Source: Hirsutella rhossiliensis
Taxonomy: Eukaryota > Ascomycota > Sordariomycetes > Hypocreales > Ophiocordycipitaceae
Reading direction: 5' to 3'
Assembly (NCBI RefSeq): GCF_020360975.1
Contig: NW_025408673.1
Location: 3,782,001-3,846,000 of the forward strand
Length of the DNA: 64,000 nucleotides
The position numbers and the translations under genes are program-made. The notes beneath the pieces were generated by a model. That model did no database searches. It had not been told where the DNA came from and was given only the letters and a program-made list of their open reading frames with translations. This document shows, piece by piece, positions 21,430 to 33,172 of this stretch (position 1 is the stretch's first letter; each line of letters opens with the position of its first letter).

Positions 21430-24400
21430 ATGCCGAGACGAAGGGAACTGCAGGCCGAGGACCTGGCCAGCGCGCTGCGGCACCTCGACGAGGAGTTCGA
21501 GGCGGGCGAGAGGCTGGCCAACGAGCAGACGTGGTGCGCGCCGGTGCCGCGCGAGAGGCAGGTGAGGACGGTGCGGAGGTTCTACCGGGCGTTCCACGAC
21601 GCAGGCACGCTGCCGATCGCGACCTGCACGCTATGCTACCGGAAGCGAGCCAGGAGGAGCTGAGGGAGACGACGTGGGAGGGTGGTCGCGGAGCAGCGTT
21701 GCGGGGGCGGGCGGTCCCGGTTCGGATGCCGAAGCTGCTTCCCGGAGGCAGGCCGGTGCCGGTCTGCGTAGAGTGCGCGCGATGGGCCGGGCGCGAGGGG
21801 GCGTCGCCGGCCATGCACCTCCACGGGCGGCTCGGCTGCGAGCACGCGTACCCCGACGAGCTGAAGGACCTCACGCCGCTCGAGGAGAAGCTCATCTCAC
21901 TCAACTCGTGCTACGGCTTCGTGACGAAGTACAGCATCCCGGGCGGTCAGAGGCAGAGCGTGAGGTACCCGAGGCACGTCAAGGGCCACATTACCGTGTT
22001 CCCAAACGACGTGCAGGGCCTAGCCGCTAAGGTGCTGCCGCACCCGCTGCTCCGGGTCATGGACGAGATCCACGTCTCGTGGCAGGGTGCCGAGGCCCGG
22101 GCCGCGCGACCTATCGGGCCTGCTGTCGGTAAGGCGGTCGGCGGTGGAGAGGGCGCTAGCCTGGCTCAAGGAGAACAATCCGCTCTACGGCGAGGTCGAG
22201 ATCGACGCGGCGGAGATGGCCAGCTGGGGGGCGCCGCCGCACGGGGTGCCGCCAGTGGTGTGCGAGCGGCTAGAGCGAAGCGAGCCGTCGGCGCGGGAGA
22301 GGACGCGGACGGCGCAGGTGGTGCCGCCGTCGGAGCGGGCCATGGACGACGAGGGTGCGGTCGAGATCGAGGAGGTCCTCGCGATGCTGAGGCAGGGGCG
22401 GGACCCCACCGAGGGAGCCGTGACGTCGGGCTCACGTGCGAGGACGACGACGGGGACGGCGCTAGGCCCGAAGAGGACGGGGACGTAATCAACGAGGTGA
22501 CGTCTTCCGGCATGTTCCCGTTGGACGGGGCGCCAGAGGTGGCCGATGCTGAGAAGATTCGCTTCGCCCGCGGTGCCGTCGGGCCCGAGGGAGCGCGCGC
22601 CGGCCCGAGGACGTGGGTAGGGACTGCGGCCCGAGAGGCGGAGGGCGATGGCGGCGACGTCGAGCCGCACATACAGGTGCGGCGCGGCGAGGATTTCGCC
22701 GACTCGGCGGACGCCTCCTTCTTCGCAAAGGCCTTTCCGACCCTGTTCCTTTGGCTTAGGCGGGCCGAGGCTCGCCGACGAGGACGCCACTGGGGAGAGC
22801 GCGGGCCCTAGCGTCGGGAACCAGGGCACGCAGGCGGAGCGGGTCGCGGAGGGCCTTATGTCGACGCGGAACATGAAGCTCCAAGCATGGGCCGACGTCG
22901 TGCTGCGGCGCCACGGCGGCCGGTTCGCGACGCACCCTATCTTCGCCTTCCTCGTCTTTAACATGGGCGTACGGTCTAGGAACCGCCAGGCCAGCATGCT
23001 AGGCGTCACGAGGAAGAACTTCGCAGGGTCGAGGGCCTGTTAAAGTCGTTAACGGCGCAGAGGCTCGAGGCGGCGAGGGTCGAGCTCGAGGCCACGGGCA
23101 AGACTAGCGACGACGGGGTAAAGGAGCTCCTCCGGTCCCTCTCCGTGTTCGGTTACCGGCAGCCGATGTCGAGGGAGAGCCGCCTCAGTATGCGGAAGAA
23201 GATACTATCCCTCATCATAAGGCACGGGGTGCCGGCCATCTGGTTCACGCTGAACCCGAACGACATCACGAACCTGGTAAAGTTGCGGCTGGCGGCACAC
23301 CGCGGCCGCGACCCGGACGAGGCCGAGGCCTTCCTACGAGACCTAGGGACCGCGTATAAGCGGACGCGGCTGGCCATATCGGACCCGATGAGCTCGGCCG
23401 TCTTCTTCCACCGGGAGATGACGCTCTTCTTCGAGCACTACATCAAAGTCGGGGAGGAGTCGGTGTTCGGCCACGTCGGCGCGTACTACGGCGCGGTCGA
23501 GACCAACGAGCGAGGCGCTCTCCACATCCACGGGCTCCTCTGGCTGGGGCAATGCTGGCCTCGGCGAGGCGCTCGCCGGCCCCGATACGGAGGAGCAGGC
23601 GGCGTACCGGGATCGCATCGTCCGCTACGTAGACAGCGTCTTCTCCGAGGTAAGGCGGCCGCCTTAAGACGCCCCCACCCCTCCCCAAACCCCTAAGCCC
23701 CTATCCGAGGCAGGCCGAAGGGCCCGAGCTAAACCGAGGCGGCAGGAGCTAGACGCGGAAGGTTACTGCGCCGTGCAAGCGGAGCGGTCGGCAACGGCGG
23801 ACATATCGTCGCGGCTCGACGACGTCGCGCGCTTCACGGACACCTTCGACGAGGAGGCCAACTTCTGCGCCGGCGCGACGCAGATCCACACGCATAGCGC
23901 GACCTGCGTAAAATACTCGCTCGGCGCGGGGGCGCGGAAGGGGGACCTTTGCCGGTTCAAGGCGCCGTGGAGGCTGGTGGAGAGGACGGCGCTGACGGCG
24001 GACGGGGTGCTCGAGATCCGGCGGACGCATAGCATGGTGAACCGGTGGAACCGGGCGATGGCAGTAGGGCTACGGCACAACCACGACATCTCGTTCATCG
24101 CGACGCAGCGCAAGACCATGGCCCTAATCTACTACATTACCAACTATGCGACGAAGGTAGAGGACCCCGTGTGGAAGCGTGTGGCCGCCGCGGCCGAGTT
24201 CCTCCCCGCGCTAGAGCCGACGGGAGAGGGCAACGGAAGTGGCGCCGACCGCGACGCCGGCCGATGGGGCGGGGCCGAAGGGGTGGCGACGGCGGCGGAC
24301 CCCAGGGGGAACAAGACGAGAACGTTCCTGCTCAAGGCGGCGAACCGAGTATTTACGGAGCGGCCGCTGTCGCAGGTCGAGGTGATCGCGCACCTCCTAG

Positions 24401-27342
24401 GGTACCCGGCAGAATTTAGCAGCAGCTCGGCGTGGGCGTACGTGAACGCGAACCAGCTCTACTGGGCCGTCTTCCGCCGGTGGCGGCACCTCCGACGGGC
24501 GAGCGGCGCGGAGGCGACGGGCGACGCGCCGGACGAGACGGTCGTCGTCGAGGAGGCCGGCCCGAGGATCCCCCTCGTCGGGGCCTACCGGCACAGGGGC
24601 GAGCTCCTGCGGGCCTCTGCCTTTATGACTACGCATCGCTCGTAAGGCTAAAGCGAAACGGCCGCGGTGCCGACGGTGGGACGGGCTGGGGCGAGGTACC
24701 CTTCGCGGAGAGCTGGGCGTCGGGGAAGGGCTGGGTGCAGGCGCTTAGGCGGCCGGGTAGCGGGGCGACCGTATGCCTCGACGGATACCTCAGCAAGGAG
24801 TTTAGCGAGGGAGACGACGAGTCGTGCCACCGAAGGTGCGCACCATAAGACGGGAGCGCCCAAGGGAAGGCAGCGCGGCTAGGGGCATCGGCTAACAGCG
24901 CCTAGGGCGGCGGTACAGCACCTGGCCCTATTCGTGCCGTGGGAGTCCTTCCTCGGCGAGGAGGCAGGCGACATCGACGACATCTGGGCGCGGGCGCGGA
25001 GTCGCTGGCGCCGAGGTCGCGCGGCTCGCAGACAACGTGCAGCTCCTCCGGCGGTCGGCGGAGGACGCGAAGCGCGACGCCAAGCAGTGGGCCGCCACGG
25101 CCGAGGAGGGCGGTACGACGGTGCCGCAGGCCGGCGACGAAGGCAGGGGCGGCCGAGGGGGCGAGGAGGCGTACCGCGCCGGCGGGGCGGGCGACGCGGC
25201 CCGGCTCATCGACGTCGTCCGGAATGCCGCCGGCGCGGGACAAGTCACGGCGCAGTCAACAGAGCTGCTAGCGATGACGCAGCAGCTCTGCCGGTTCCAG
25301 CAGTCGGCGCTGGGGTCGGCGGCCGAGCTCGCGGCGACGGTAGTGGCGGAGGAGAGGGCAGGCAGGCGGGTGAACCTACCGGGCTCGGAGCTCGGGGCGG
25401 CGCTGCCACGGCAAGAAGAGGTGCGGGCCATCAAGTCGCAGCAGAGGAGCGCGGCGCGGGAGCGGGAGCGAGCCATCCAGGGCATCCAGGGCGGCGGGGC
25501 GGCGGCGGGCGTCGGGGCCGACCGCGGCGCGGCTCTTCGCGGGGTGATGGGGGGCTTCGGCGAGGACGACATGGACGTAACGGCGGCCGACGGCGACGTA
25601 GACGCTGGCACGGCGGCGGGGATGCGCGTGCGGCTCGGCCCGTCGAGCTCGTTCGTCGCCGCCGGCGGGGGGTGGCGGGCAGCTAACGCTCAACGAGAAG
25701 CAGGCCATCGCTCTCCTAATCGTATGCCGGCAGCTCGACCGAATCCGGCAGCTCGACCGAATCCGGCAGGGCGACGACGCAGGCGGCGATGGCGGCGGCC
25801 AGCTCTGCCTGTTCATCGGCGGCGAGGGCGGCACCGGCAAGTCGCGCGTCATCGAGGCGCTCGTCGAGCTGCTCGCCCGGAGGGACCTATCGAGCCGGCT
25901 GCTGGTGACGGCGACGTCGGGCACGGCGGCAGCACGGATCAACGGCATCACACTACACTCGGCCTGCGGCCTTACGGTCGGCCAGGGCGGCCGGGCGGGA
26001 GGGCGACGAGGACGTAGACGGCGTACGGCTGCCGGGCCAGGGCGAGCGCTTCGTCGACGGCCGGTCGCGGATGGACTGGCAGGAGAAGGAGGTGCTGGTG
26101 ATCGACGAGGTCAGCATGCTCGGGGCGCGGACGCTGCACGCCGCCAACGAGCAGCTGTGCAGGCTGCGGGGGTCGGCGCGAGACTTCGGCGGCATCCCGG
26201 TGGTGATCTTCTGCGGCGACTTCCACCAGTTCCGGCCGGTGCAGGAGCGGTCGATCCTGCTGCCGAGCGCGGCGGTGGCGTGGGACGAGGACGGGGCGTT
26301 CGCGGCCGAGCAGCGGCGGCAGCACGACAAGGCGCACGCGCTGTGGCGGCGGTTCACGACGGTCGTCATGCTGGACGAGCAGATGCGGGCCGCCGGCGAC
26401 CCGGAGCTGCGGCGGCTGCTCGGGCGCATCCGCCGGGGGGAGCAGGACCGGTCGGACCTAGAGCTGCTCAACTCGAGGTGCCACCGGCCGGGCAGGCGGA
26501 TCCCGTGGGAGACGGGCCTGACGGTGGTCACGCCGCTCAACCGGAACCGCTGGAACCTCAACCTAGAGGCGGCGCTCGCGTTCCGGGCGCGGCGGCGGAC
26601 GGCGGCGCGCGTCTTCCTGTCCGAGCACAAGTGGAGGGAGGGCCTGCCGACGGAGGAGGAGGCGTTGCTAATGCTGGGCCAGGGCGACGATAGCGCGACG
26701 CCGGTCCCGGCCGTCTTCGTCTTCGTGCCCGGCATGCCGGTCGTCGTGAACCAGAACACGCACCAGGGGCTGAAGCTAGTGAACGGCGCCGGGTACACGG
26801 CGGTAGACGTCATCCCCGACCGGGCCTTCCCCGGCCACCGGGTCTCGGCCGAGCTGACGATGCACTTCGGGCCGCCGGCGGGCATCGTGCTGGCTTCGGA
26901 GACGACGAGGGACTTCCACTTCGTCGGGATGCCGGCCGGGACGATCCTGCTGACGCCCATCGGCGTCAAGATCACGGCGCAGCGGAAGCGGCCGTGGCAG
27001 CGCAACGACGTCAGCCGGAGGGGCCTGCCGTGCGCGGCGGCCTTCGCCTGCACCGACTACAAGGTGCAGGGCGGGACGCTGGAGCGCGTGGCGCTGGAGC
27101 TGCGGGGGGCGAGGATGACGACGGTCGAGGGGAGGGCGGTGCCGTCGCCGTGCGACCCGTACAGCCTGTACGTGCAGCTGTCGCGGTGCCCGACGCTCGA
27201 CGGCATCATGCTCGTATCGGAGGTGCGGGAGCGGGATCTAGTCGGGAACCGGGTGCCCGAGGAGATGACGGCAGCGCAGGCCCGGCTAGAGGAGCTTAGC
27301 AGGCAGACGACGCAGGAGGCGGCCGACTGGCTCCGCGGGTAA
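21430..27342 (+). pseudogene. Helitron Rep-helicase C, frameshifted but with intact helicase end
   Basis: Third Rep-helicase copy, the most GC-rich. ATG at 21430 starts MPRRRELQAEDLASALRHL. DUF6570-like zone about 21510-22700; Helitron_like_N from 22860; HUH motif ALHIHGLLWL at 23516-23545; two-tyrosine motif YYITNYATK at 24130-24156, in frame. Introns 23650-23745 (96 nt) and 24836-24905 (70 nt) fall at the same codons as in copies A and B. Walker A GGEGGTGKS is at 25818-25844, and the last 423 codons (26071-27342) are uninterrupted, with VLVIDEVSML, FCGDFHQFRPV, TDYKVQGGTLERV and YVQLSRC. Frame breaks lie near 21660, 22095, 22490, 22750, 23035, 23550, 24610, 25670 and 25960, several at G or C runs. 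An 18-bp direct duplication at about 25729-25764 repeats RQLDRI. Gene X is missing downstream, consistent with X belonging to the unit that follows it. Confidence 0.92.
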
Positions 27343-28098
27343 CGCGGGCGGCGTAGGCGTCTCGCTCGCAGCGGAGGAGATCCTGCCCTTAGGACGACTA
27401 CCCTAGCACACAATCAGGGGGCGGAGAAAGCAAAAATTATGGGAAGGCGCAACGTAGAGATAGAAATAAGAGCAACAATCTCAAGGTAGTTAATGGACAT
27501 CGACGGGTGCGTGTCTAATATAGACGGACCGCAAAGGCGGAGATTTAGACTTCACAGGCCAGCCGGCTCTAGGCTAGCGGGCTTGCCGTAGCTACCGACG
27601 TAAAAGGAGCACAGGTCAAGGGCCAGGAGGGGGGCAAAGAGGAAAAGGGCGTATTCCGGGGCGAGCTTGAAAGAAAGGGCCAGGAAAGAAGACGGGCTTC
27701 AAGGAAAGAGGGCAAAAAGGGGCGGCGACGAGGGCGGTGAGGTTGTATTTTTAAACCAATCTGAAGAGAGCAAGCCGACGAATTAGAGGACGGCAGCCGA
27801 CGAATCAGAGGGCGGCATTTAGGGGGGGGGAAATTGATGGCGGCGTTTTTTTTTCTTTCTCCCCGGGGAGGAACCAGAAGAACCTTTTCGTCACTAACGT
27901 TCCTCAAGGCACTACGTTCGTACCTCACTTCGTTCCTCAAGGCACGGGGGGGGAAAACTCGATCGAAGGGGGGGGGGGGGGGGGGGGGCAGGGGGTCGCA
28001 GGGCAAGAGAACCTTTCGTCACTCGTTCCTCGTTCGGACCTTCTTCTCGACACTAACCCATTTTGACTCTCGCGCGGTGACTTTTTGGGGTTTGCAAC
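27343..28098. other. 3' flank of the Helitron array with low-complexity tracts
   Basis: No gene is supported. Two copies of the cgttcctcaaggc motif (27898-27910 and 27931-27943) tie this flank to the spacers after copies A and B. A run of 21 Gs lies at 27968-27988, with further G runs around 27826-27834 and 27948-27954. The GC-rich Helitron block ends where the LTR fragment begins at about 28,099. Confidence 0.55.
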
Positions 28099-28309
28099 AG
28101 TGACCCCTATAGCCTGCCGTAGCAGAACCTCACCAGTGTCACGTGCCCAAGCAGCATCACGTGCCCACGCGCGACCTCGTGTCTATATAAGGGCCCGCTC
28201 GGTCGTGTAGTCTAGTCTTCCTTTCTTGCTCCTTAGCTTTGAGTCTTCGTTCATAGTGCCAATACATCTTTATAGCCGTCAAGGCTCTCGTATGTGCCTG
28301 GCCGTAACA
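28099..28309 (+). mobile_element. Solo LTR of the chromovirus family
   Basis: From about cagaacctcacc onward it matches the 222-bp LTRs at 37854-38075 and 46270-46491 in the opposite orientation, ending ccgtaaca at 28309. It keeps two CACGTG boxes (28140-28145 and 28158-28163) and a TATATAA box (28184-28190). The first 30-40 bases are diverged or shortened compared with the full LTRs. No target duplication is seen, because its left side abuts Helitron flank DNA. It truncates the FTA2-like gene. Confidence 0.8.
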
Positions 28310-29231
28310 ATATCATCAAACATCGCCAAATCCCCCACCCTCTCCTCCACCGCATCAAAATGCATATACCTATCGTAGCGGTTCAATATAACGTGCGGTT
28401 CAGTCCAAGCAGTTCCGAAATCAACAAGCTTCCCATCTCTATAGTTATCTTCCTTTATATCACGGACAAATATCCCCATCGAGTGTAAAGATCGCAGATC
28501 TCGTAGGTTGCGCGGCAAGCTTTTGACACTGACCCCGGAACCTGCACTTGCAAGATCTTCAACAATGGCATAGATCGGACGGTTTGGTGTTTTTAGGGCG
28601 TTGTCCTGTTCAACACTGAAATCAGGTTCCACTCATCCTCCAGTTTTCGGATGTCTTTTTCCTCCAAGCGGATATAGCCGTGGCATGGAACTGCAACTTG
28701 ATGCGGCAGTAATCGCCTGTCTTGCGCCTGCTTGATTCGACCGTATGCGCGGCATTCTGAGTAAAAGGGCATAACATGCCATTCCAACTCTTCTTCAGTG
28801 CAGCGGATACCCGCAGTGTAAAATTGGTGGTAGTCATACGAAATATCGTACGGCATAAACTAAGGCATAATTAACCTCTCGAGCTGCCACAGCTCCTCAC
28901 CACTACTTACCACCTTCAAAGCGTAGTGCTTAGACTCGATCTCAACCTTGAAAACATGTGCCATGATCTCAGAGTGGCCCGAATATGGTTCTGAGTAGTC
29001 ATCGAGCATATCTTTCCAGGTGATCGATGCGTTGGCGAGTGCAGAGGGATGCAACTTCGGACCATGGCAAGGCGGAAGTCCGTCTTGAACGTCCATGTCC
29101 TCGTCGAATAGACCATCAGCACATCTAGAGGTGCCTGTAGTCTTCCCGGGAGCCCTAATTCGAGAATATTTGCTCCGCGTCCGATTTGGCTTTCTTCCGT
29201 CGGTTTGTTGTCGCCGTCCTGGTCGTGCCAT
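28310..29231 (-). pseudogene. FTA2-like (Sim4 complex subunit family) pseudogene, C-terminus lost
   Basis: Starts MARPGRRQQTDGRKPN at 29231. The kinase-like FTA2 fold is recognised from MAHVFKVEIESKHYALKVV, the middle segment HVMPFYSECRAYGRIKQAQ, and the C-terminal LRSLHSMGIFVRDIKEDNY followed by GKLVDFGTAWTEPHVI. FTA2 itself is a kinetochore subunit; the many fungal paralogues have unclear roles. The frame is broken by an in-frame TAG at 28860-28862 and a one-base shift near 28625. The 3' end is replaced by the solo LTR just after MFDDI. Family assignment is by motif memory and fairly confident; function is lost. Confidence 0.7.
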
Positions 29232-29989
29232 GTTGTCATATTTTGCTCAAAAAATAGAGCACATAGTAGAGTGAAATTTGGAAATAATGGAGGCGGGAAA
29301 TGAAGCCTGTGATCGATGGCGAGTGGATGAGAACAGAGCTGGCGAGGTAAAGCTTCCCTGACTTGGAGAGAACCACGGTTGTATTGCAGTGCGCGCGTCA
29401 CGGTCGTCAGGGGCTGGCTGGATGATTGGAGGTAACCAACAACTCCAACCATTACGCCCAGTTCTTGTCCCAGATGCATCGCATGTCTCATTGAGGTACT
29501 ACTTGTTACTCCCGTTGTGCCGATATGGGCATCGCGGTTCCCGTCGCACCCATCCTTCCCTGTCAATTTCGCCTTCCCCAGCCTCTTTGCACGTCTCTTT
29601 TCATTCAGCCGTGCAGGATACAGTATATCTGGCTGATGCTACAGACCAGAGCAACAAGGCAATATGAGGTGCATCAAGTGGCCAGAATCCGGCCTCATCG
29701 TCTTGCACCTCTCCCACGCCCCCTCCATTGCAAACTTTCCCCCTACACCCCCTTCTCCCCGGCGTTAAATATCCCAGCCAACGACACCACGGAGCGGGTA
29801 GCTACGCCGACTCTAGCCCGAGTCGAGACCGCCCCTCAGACCGCCCTCTGGTCATACCGGCTTCCCCGGGCACGACCCTGGGGCCGACCTTCCCTTCCTA
29901 CGAATCCTCTCCGAGATGCGACCGACCATGCCTTGCAGATTGGAGACGCAATGTGACCATCACGTCGTGCAACCACCTGTTCACCAACT
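29232..29989. other. Upstream region of the FTA2-like pseudogene, nothing else supported
   Basis: AT-moderate sequence with short unsupported frames on both strands. No domain, RNA gene or repeat was recognised. Confidence 0.4.
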
Positions 29990-30550
29990 TGACCCGCTCC
30001 TTGAAGCTGTTAATCCCGACGTGAGCATCCCGCCCCTGCCACGCAGGCAGCCTCCCTGCAAGCCTCGCCACTTTCCGTTACTTCAATATGTATTGCCCTG
30101 CTTCGGACTAAGCTGAGGGAGTAGAGATCAGGGGGTGAACCTGCCTCAGGTCCACCCCCTGACCCTCACTACGGGGATCCTGTGGGCTAGTCTGACCTAA
30201 GACCACCTAATCACTTTGGAAGTCTGTCCCTACTCTTGCTTGGTAGTTGGCTTGCTGATGACGTTAGAGAGGGATGAGTCGGATGACCGGCGCATAGATG
30301 CAGAATCTGACGGTGTTCCAGCCAAGGATGAGCATTATCTGATGGAAGGGTGGCCAAGAGTAAGGCCAATTGCTAGGCATTCTCTCTTAGGGGCGGCTTG
30401 CAGGCATCAGCCAAGCACTAGTAGATCACAGTTCCGACAGAGGAGGAAGGCGCATGAGTAAACCGGGCAGATACATGCCACTAGACGGCTAGAGTCGCAT
30501 TGCTGTGACTCACGAGATGATTTGCTGGAGCTCACATCAGGGGCTACAAT
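29990..30550. repeat. Diverged duplicate of 33540-34030 (copy 1)
   Basis: Shared blocks in the same order: ctccctgcaagc and ttcgccac-like segments (30050), a gggctagtctgac / ggactagtctgcac segment (30182), ggcgcatagatgcagaa (30289), ggcatcagccaagca (30410), gaggaaggcgcatga (30444) and atgatttgctggagctca (30512). In copy 2 the segment leads into a coding frame at 34158; here no comparable frame follows. 30551-31001 holds nothing further that I can support. Confidence 0.65.
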
Positions 30551-31001
30551 GAAGCTCGACAGGGAATCGGGAAGTCTGTTCTACTCTTATATGACGGTGT
30601 TGGTGAAATGTTGTGTCAATACACATCGGAATAAGGGGGTCACCACAGCTAGATTCAAGATGCATGTTCTATCTCTAAAGGGGCAGTCTGAAGGGGCTAT
30701 TTATACAGGAGGCCTTAGGGAGTTCTGGAGACCTCCTGAGTATGGGGCTCTACCCGTGCATAGTTGGCTGTGCCCACGCATAAAGGGGTAGCTTTCCTTA
30801 CTCAGGAAGTCCTGATGCGTTACTGCTACAGAGGCCAGGAATCCCTTTTCCAGGTCCTCCCTAACGGGGCTGCCCTGGTCCACAGACAGAAGGATATCAA
30901 AAGGCTTTAGTGAATCGGTAAGGGCATGGCCAACAGTGCCAATCTTCAATATATATTTAAAACAACCAATGGAATCGGCGATACGCCCCTGCAGGCCCTC
31001 G

Positions 31002-31848
31002 TCAACGCGTGTCAGCAGGTGCTCCTAGGGAATCATAATGCGGTACCACTGCGTTTGGATAAGTCGGCACAGAATAATGCAAGTGCATTACCGTACGGCC
31101 GCCAGTAGACGTAGGCTGTGTTGTTACCAGGGCTTGGCGGGGACTGTCGTGCATCGACGGGGACGGTTGCCCGCCATAGACGCAGCCTTGTCGCGTGGTG
31201 CTCGCGCGACTCAATGGGGTTGTCGGTGGATACGGAGAATGAACAGCCGATGCCATGACTGCAGTAGCCACGCCCATGTGATGTTGATAGCCGTACGAGG
31301 ACGTTACGAGCTGCGACGGCTCCCAGACGGACGAACTTGTCGTCGACCCTCGGTGGTGGAGGTTCGGAATCGACTGTCCCGACAAATATAGGGAGAAGTC
31401 TTCATCTAGACTGGCCAGTTGTCGCGGCATCAGGAGCCGTTGTAGCGACTGGACAGCGGCACTAGGGTCGTCGGCGTGAAAGGTTGGCCTTGGTTGGAAT
31501 CAAGTGGCAAGGTGCCCGACTGCAAGAAACGGGTTATTTGGTCGTCGCTAATGCCATGCCTGTTGAAGAGCTCCTGGAGCTGCTTGTTCTCCTCGGCTAC
31601 TCTTCTCGCGGCCATCTGGACCTCGGTCGAGGCCTCGATGCCCTGAGTCTCGTATTCTCTGAGTCGCCGTTTGAGGTCCTGGACATACTCTCTCCGTCGG
31701 GCGCGTGATCTCCTCTGGTTGTCTCGAATTCGGGCTAATTTGTTCTCGCGCTAGAGCAGAGAAAGAGAAAGGGACTCTGCTGTTAGTTAAGGCCTTTCCA
31801 GTCTACGGTATCACCTGGGTTGATGTCACTTACCGCGAGGGTTGACAT
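31002..31848 (-). CDS. bZIP transcription factor
   Basis: Exon 1 is 31834-31848 (MSTLA). The intron 31751-31833 has donor gtaagt and a pyrimidine-rich acceptor ctctag. Exon 2 starts at 31750 with the basic region RENKLARIRDNQRRSRARRR, then EYVQDLKRRLREYETQ as the start of the zipper and MAARRVAEENKQLQELFNRH as its continuation. This is the common fungal bZIP type that binds DNA as a dimer. The frame changes near 31475: the first frame stops at 31430, while the next frame (VQSLQRLLMPRQLASLDEDF) continues to a stop at 31002. That is either a one-base indel or an unrecognised intron. The Ser/Thr/Pro-rich tail is typical. It lies in the same direction as the gene upstream at 32391-33172. Confidence 0.75.
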
Positions 31849-32390
31849 TTGGCTTGCAAGCTTGTTTGGGGCCGCCCTCCTTGACTAATGAACGAGGAAA
31901 GGATTGTAAAATAAGCGTCTCCAAGTAGAATATCTGTGAGCGTGTAAGAGAACGAGAAATGCGAAATTAACAAGTTATAGAGAGTTGGGGGGAAGAGCTG
32001 GAAGAATTGCTCCAGCGGCTCCAATCACTCGAGACGCATGCAAATCATGGCGCAGCCCTTGCAGCCTTCACGGATATTTGGACAGGTGACGGTTGGATAT
32101 GCATTTCGGCGTCTCAAATAACTACACGTCCTCATGCGCACGTCCTCATGCGCCTCGCTGACTGTCCACCCCAGCCGATCGAGGACAATGGAGAGTGTGA
32201 CATTGTCTGGCGCGGAATGCTTAGTGGTTCAGGATTCCTCGCGAATTCCGCAAAACGAGGTCATAGAGAGGCGACCTCCAACTTTAATGTCAATGATCTA
32301 TTTTGTAGTGTTCTCTACTGCGACGGCGTACAGCAATGTAGCTACGGCGCAAGGTAGCAGTAGCCAGTGTTAGAAGACGAGTTTATATTA
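31849..32390. promoter_or_regulatory. Promoter region of the bZIP gene
   Basis: The 540-bp gap between the bZIP start and the end of the upstream gene. No motif stands out and no gene is supported. Confidence 0.3.
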
Positions 32391-33172
32391 TTACATGCTC
32401 GTTCTCGCTGTGGCATCTTCGTCCATTTCTCTCAAGCTTTCACTCGCATATCTCTTCAGTTTTACAAGGTTCATTTCCTTCGCTATATTCTCAACGGCTT
32501 TAAAAAGCTGTCGCTACTTGGGTTAGTTCCCAATCAGGGTTGCTTCTGGGAGAACTTACAAATGCGTTCTCCGTCCCCTCGCGATCAAAACAGCCGCCCT
32601 CATAGAGGATATACCGACGAGAAATCTCCATGTTCTCGGCCACAGGGTATGGAGGGTCTCCTCCGAGTGTGTCTGAGGATCCAAGCTGTCCTTGGAATTG
32701 TGCAATCGTCTGGAGATCTCGAGGTGATAGTGTTGATGAGCACGCTTGCGCAAATACGCGTGCTCTCTCCGAATTCTCTTCAATCTCTTTGAAAAGTTGC
32801 CGCATGATACCAAAGACAATTGTTTGGAAGGCGACGGTAGGGACCTCCGTATGCGTGCTGGGTAAGCGACTGGATGTCTGACGGAGGCCCTCGGATTGAG
32901 ATTTCATGGCCTCTTCGATTTGTGCCATCTGGGGCTTGTGCTGAGTCGCATTGTTCAACTCGTCCGCGGCGTTGCCTGATTCCCTATACCATTCACGTCA
33001 GTAAATGTTCGCTGCCGCCATGACATATCACGAAACCGTTCTTACTATCGTCCTGGCGCTCGGGCTTTGGAGCGGCTGTCGTGGCTTCGGCGTGTAGGTT
33101 GGGGTTTTGCTGAGCCGGAGAGCCTTTCGCACTTGCGTAGGAGTCGAAAAGAGGACGCCGAGGTTGTGACAT
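32391..33172 (-). CDS. Hypothetical protein, three exons
   Basis: Start MSQPRRPLFDSYASAKGSPA at 33172 (an in-frame upstream start at 33208 is possible). Exons 33046-33172, 32560-32975 and 32391-32507; introns 32976-33045 and 32508-32559 have gtaaga/cag and gtaagt/cag borders and keep the frame. The product is about 219 residues: a low-complexity N-terminus, a likely helical middle (FGIMRQLFKEIEENSERARV) and a charged helical C-terminus (NIAKEMNLVKLKRYASESL). No domain is recognised. Same strand as the bZIP gene, 540 bp upstream of it. Confidence 0.6.

Noticed and set aside
27560..28030. A possible gene X copy after Rep-helicase C
   Set aside because: None of the conserved gene X blocks is present; the frames are low-complexity products of G-rich DNA.
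28916..29566. A 216-codon minus-strand frame overlapping the FTA2-like gene
   Set aside because: It runs out of frame through the recognised FTA2 segments and shows no domain.
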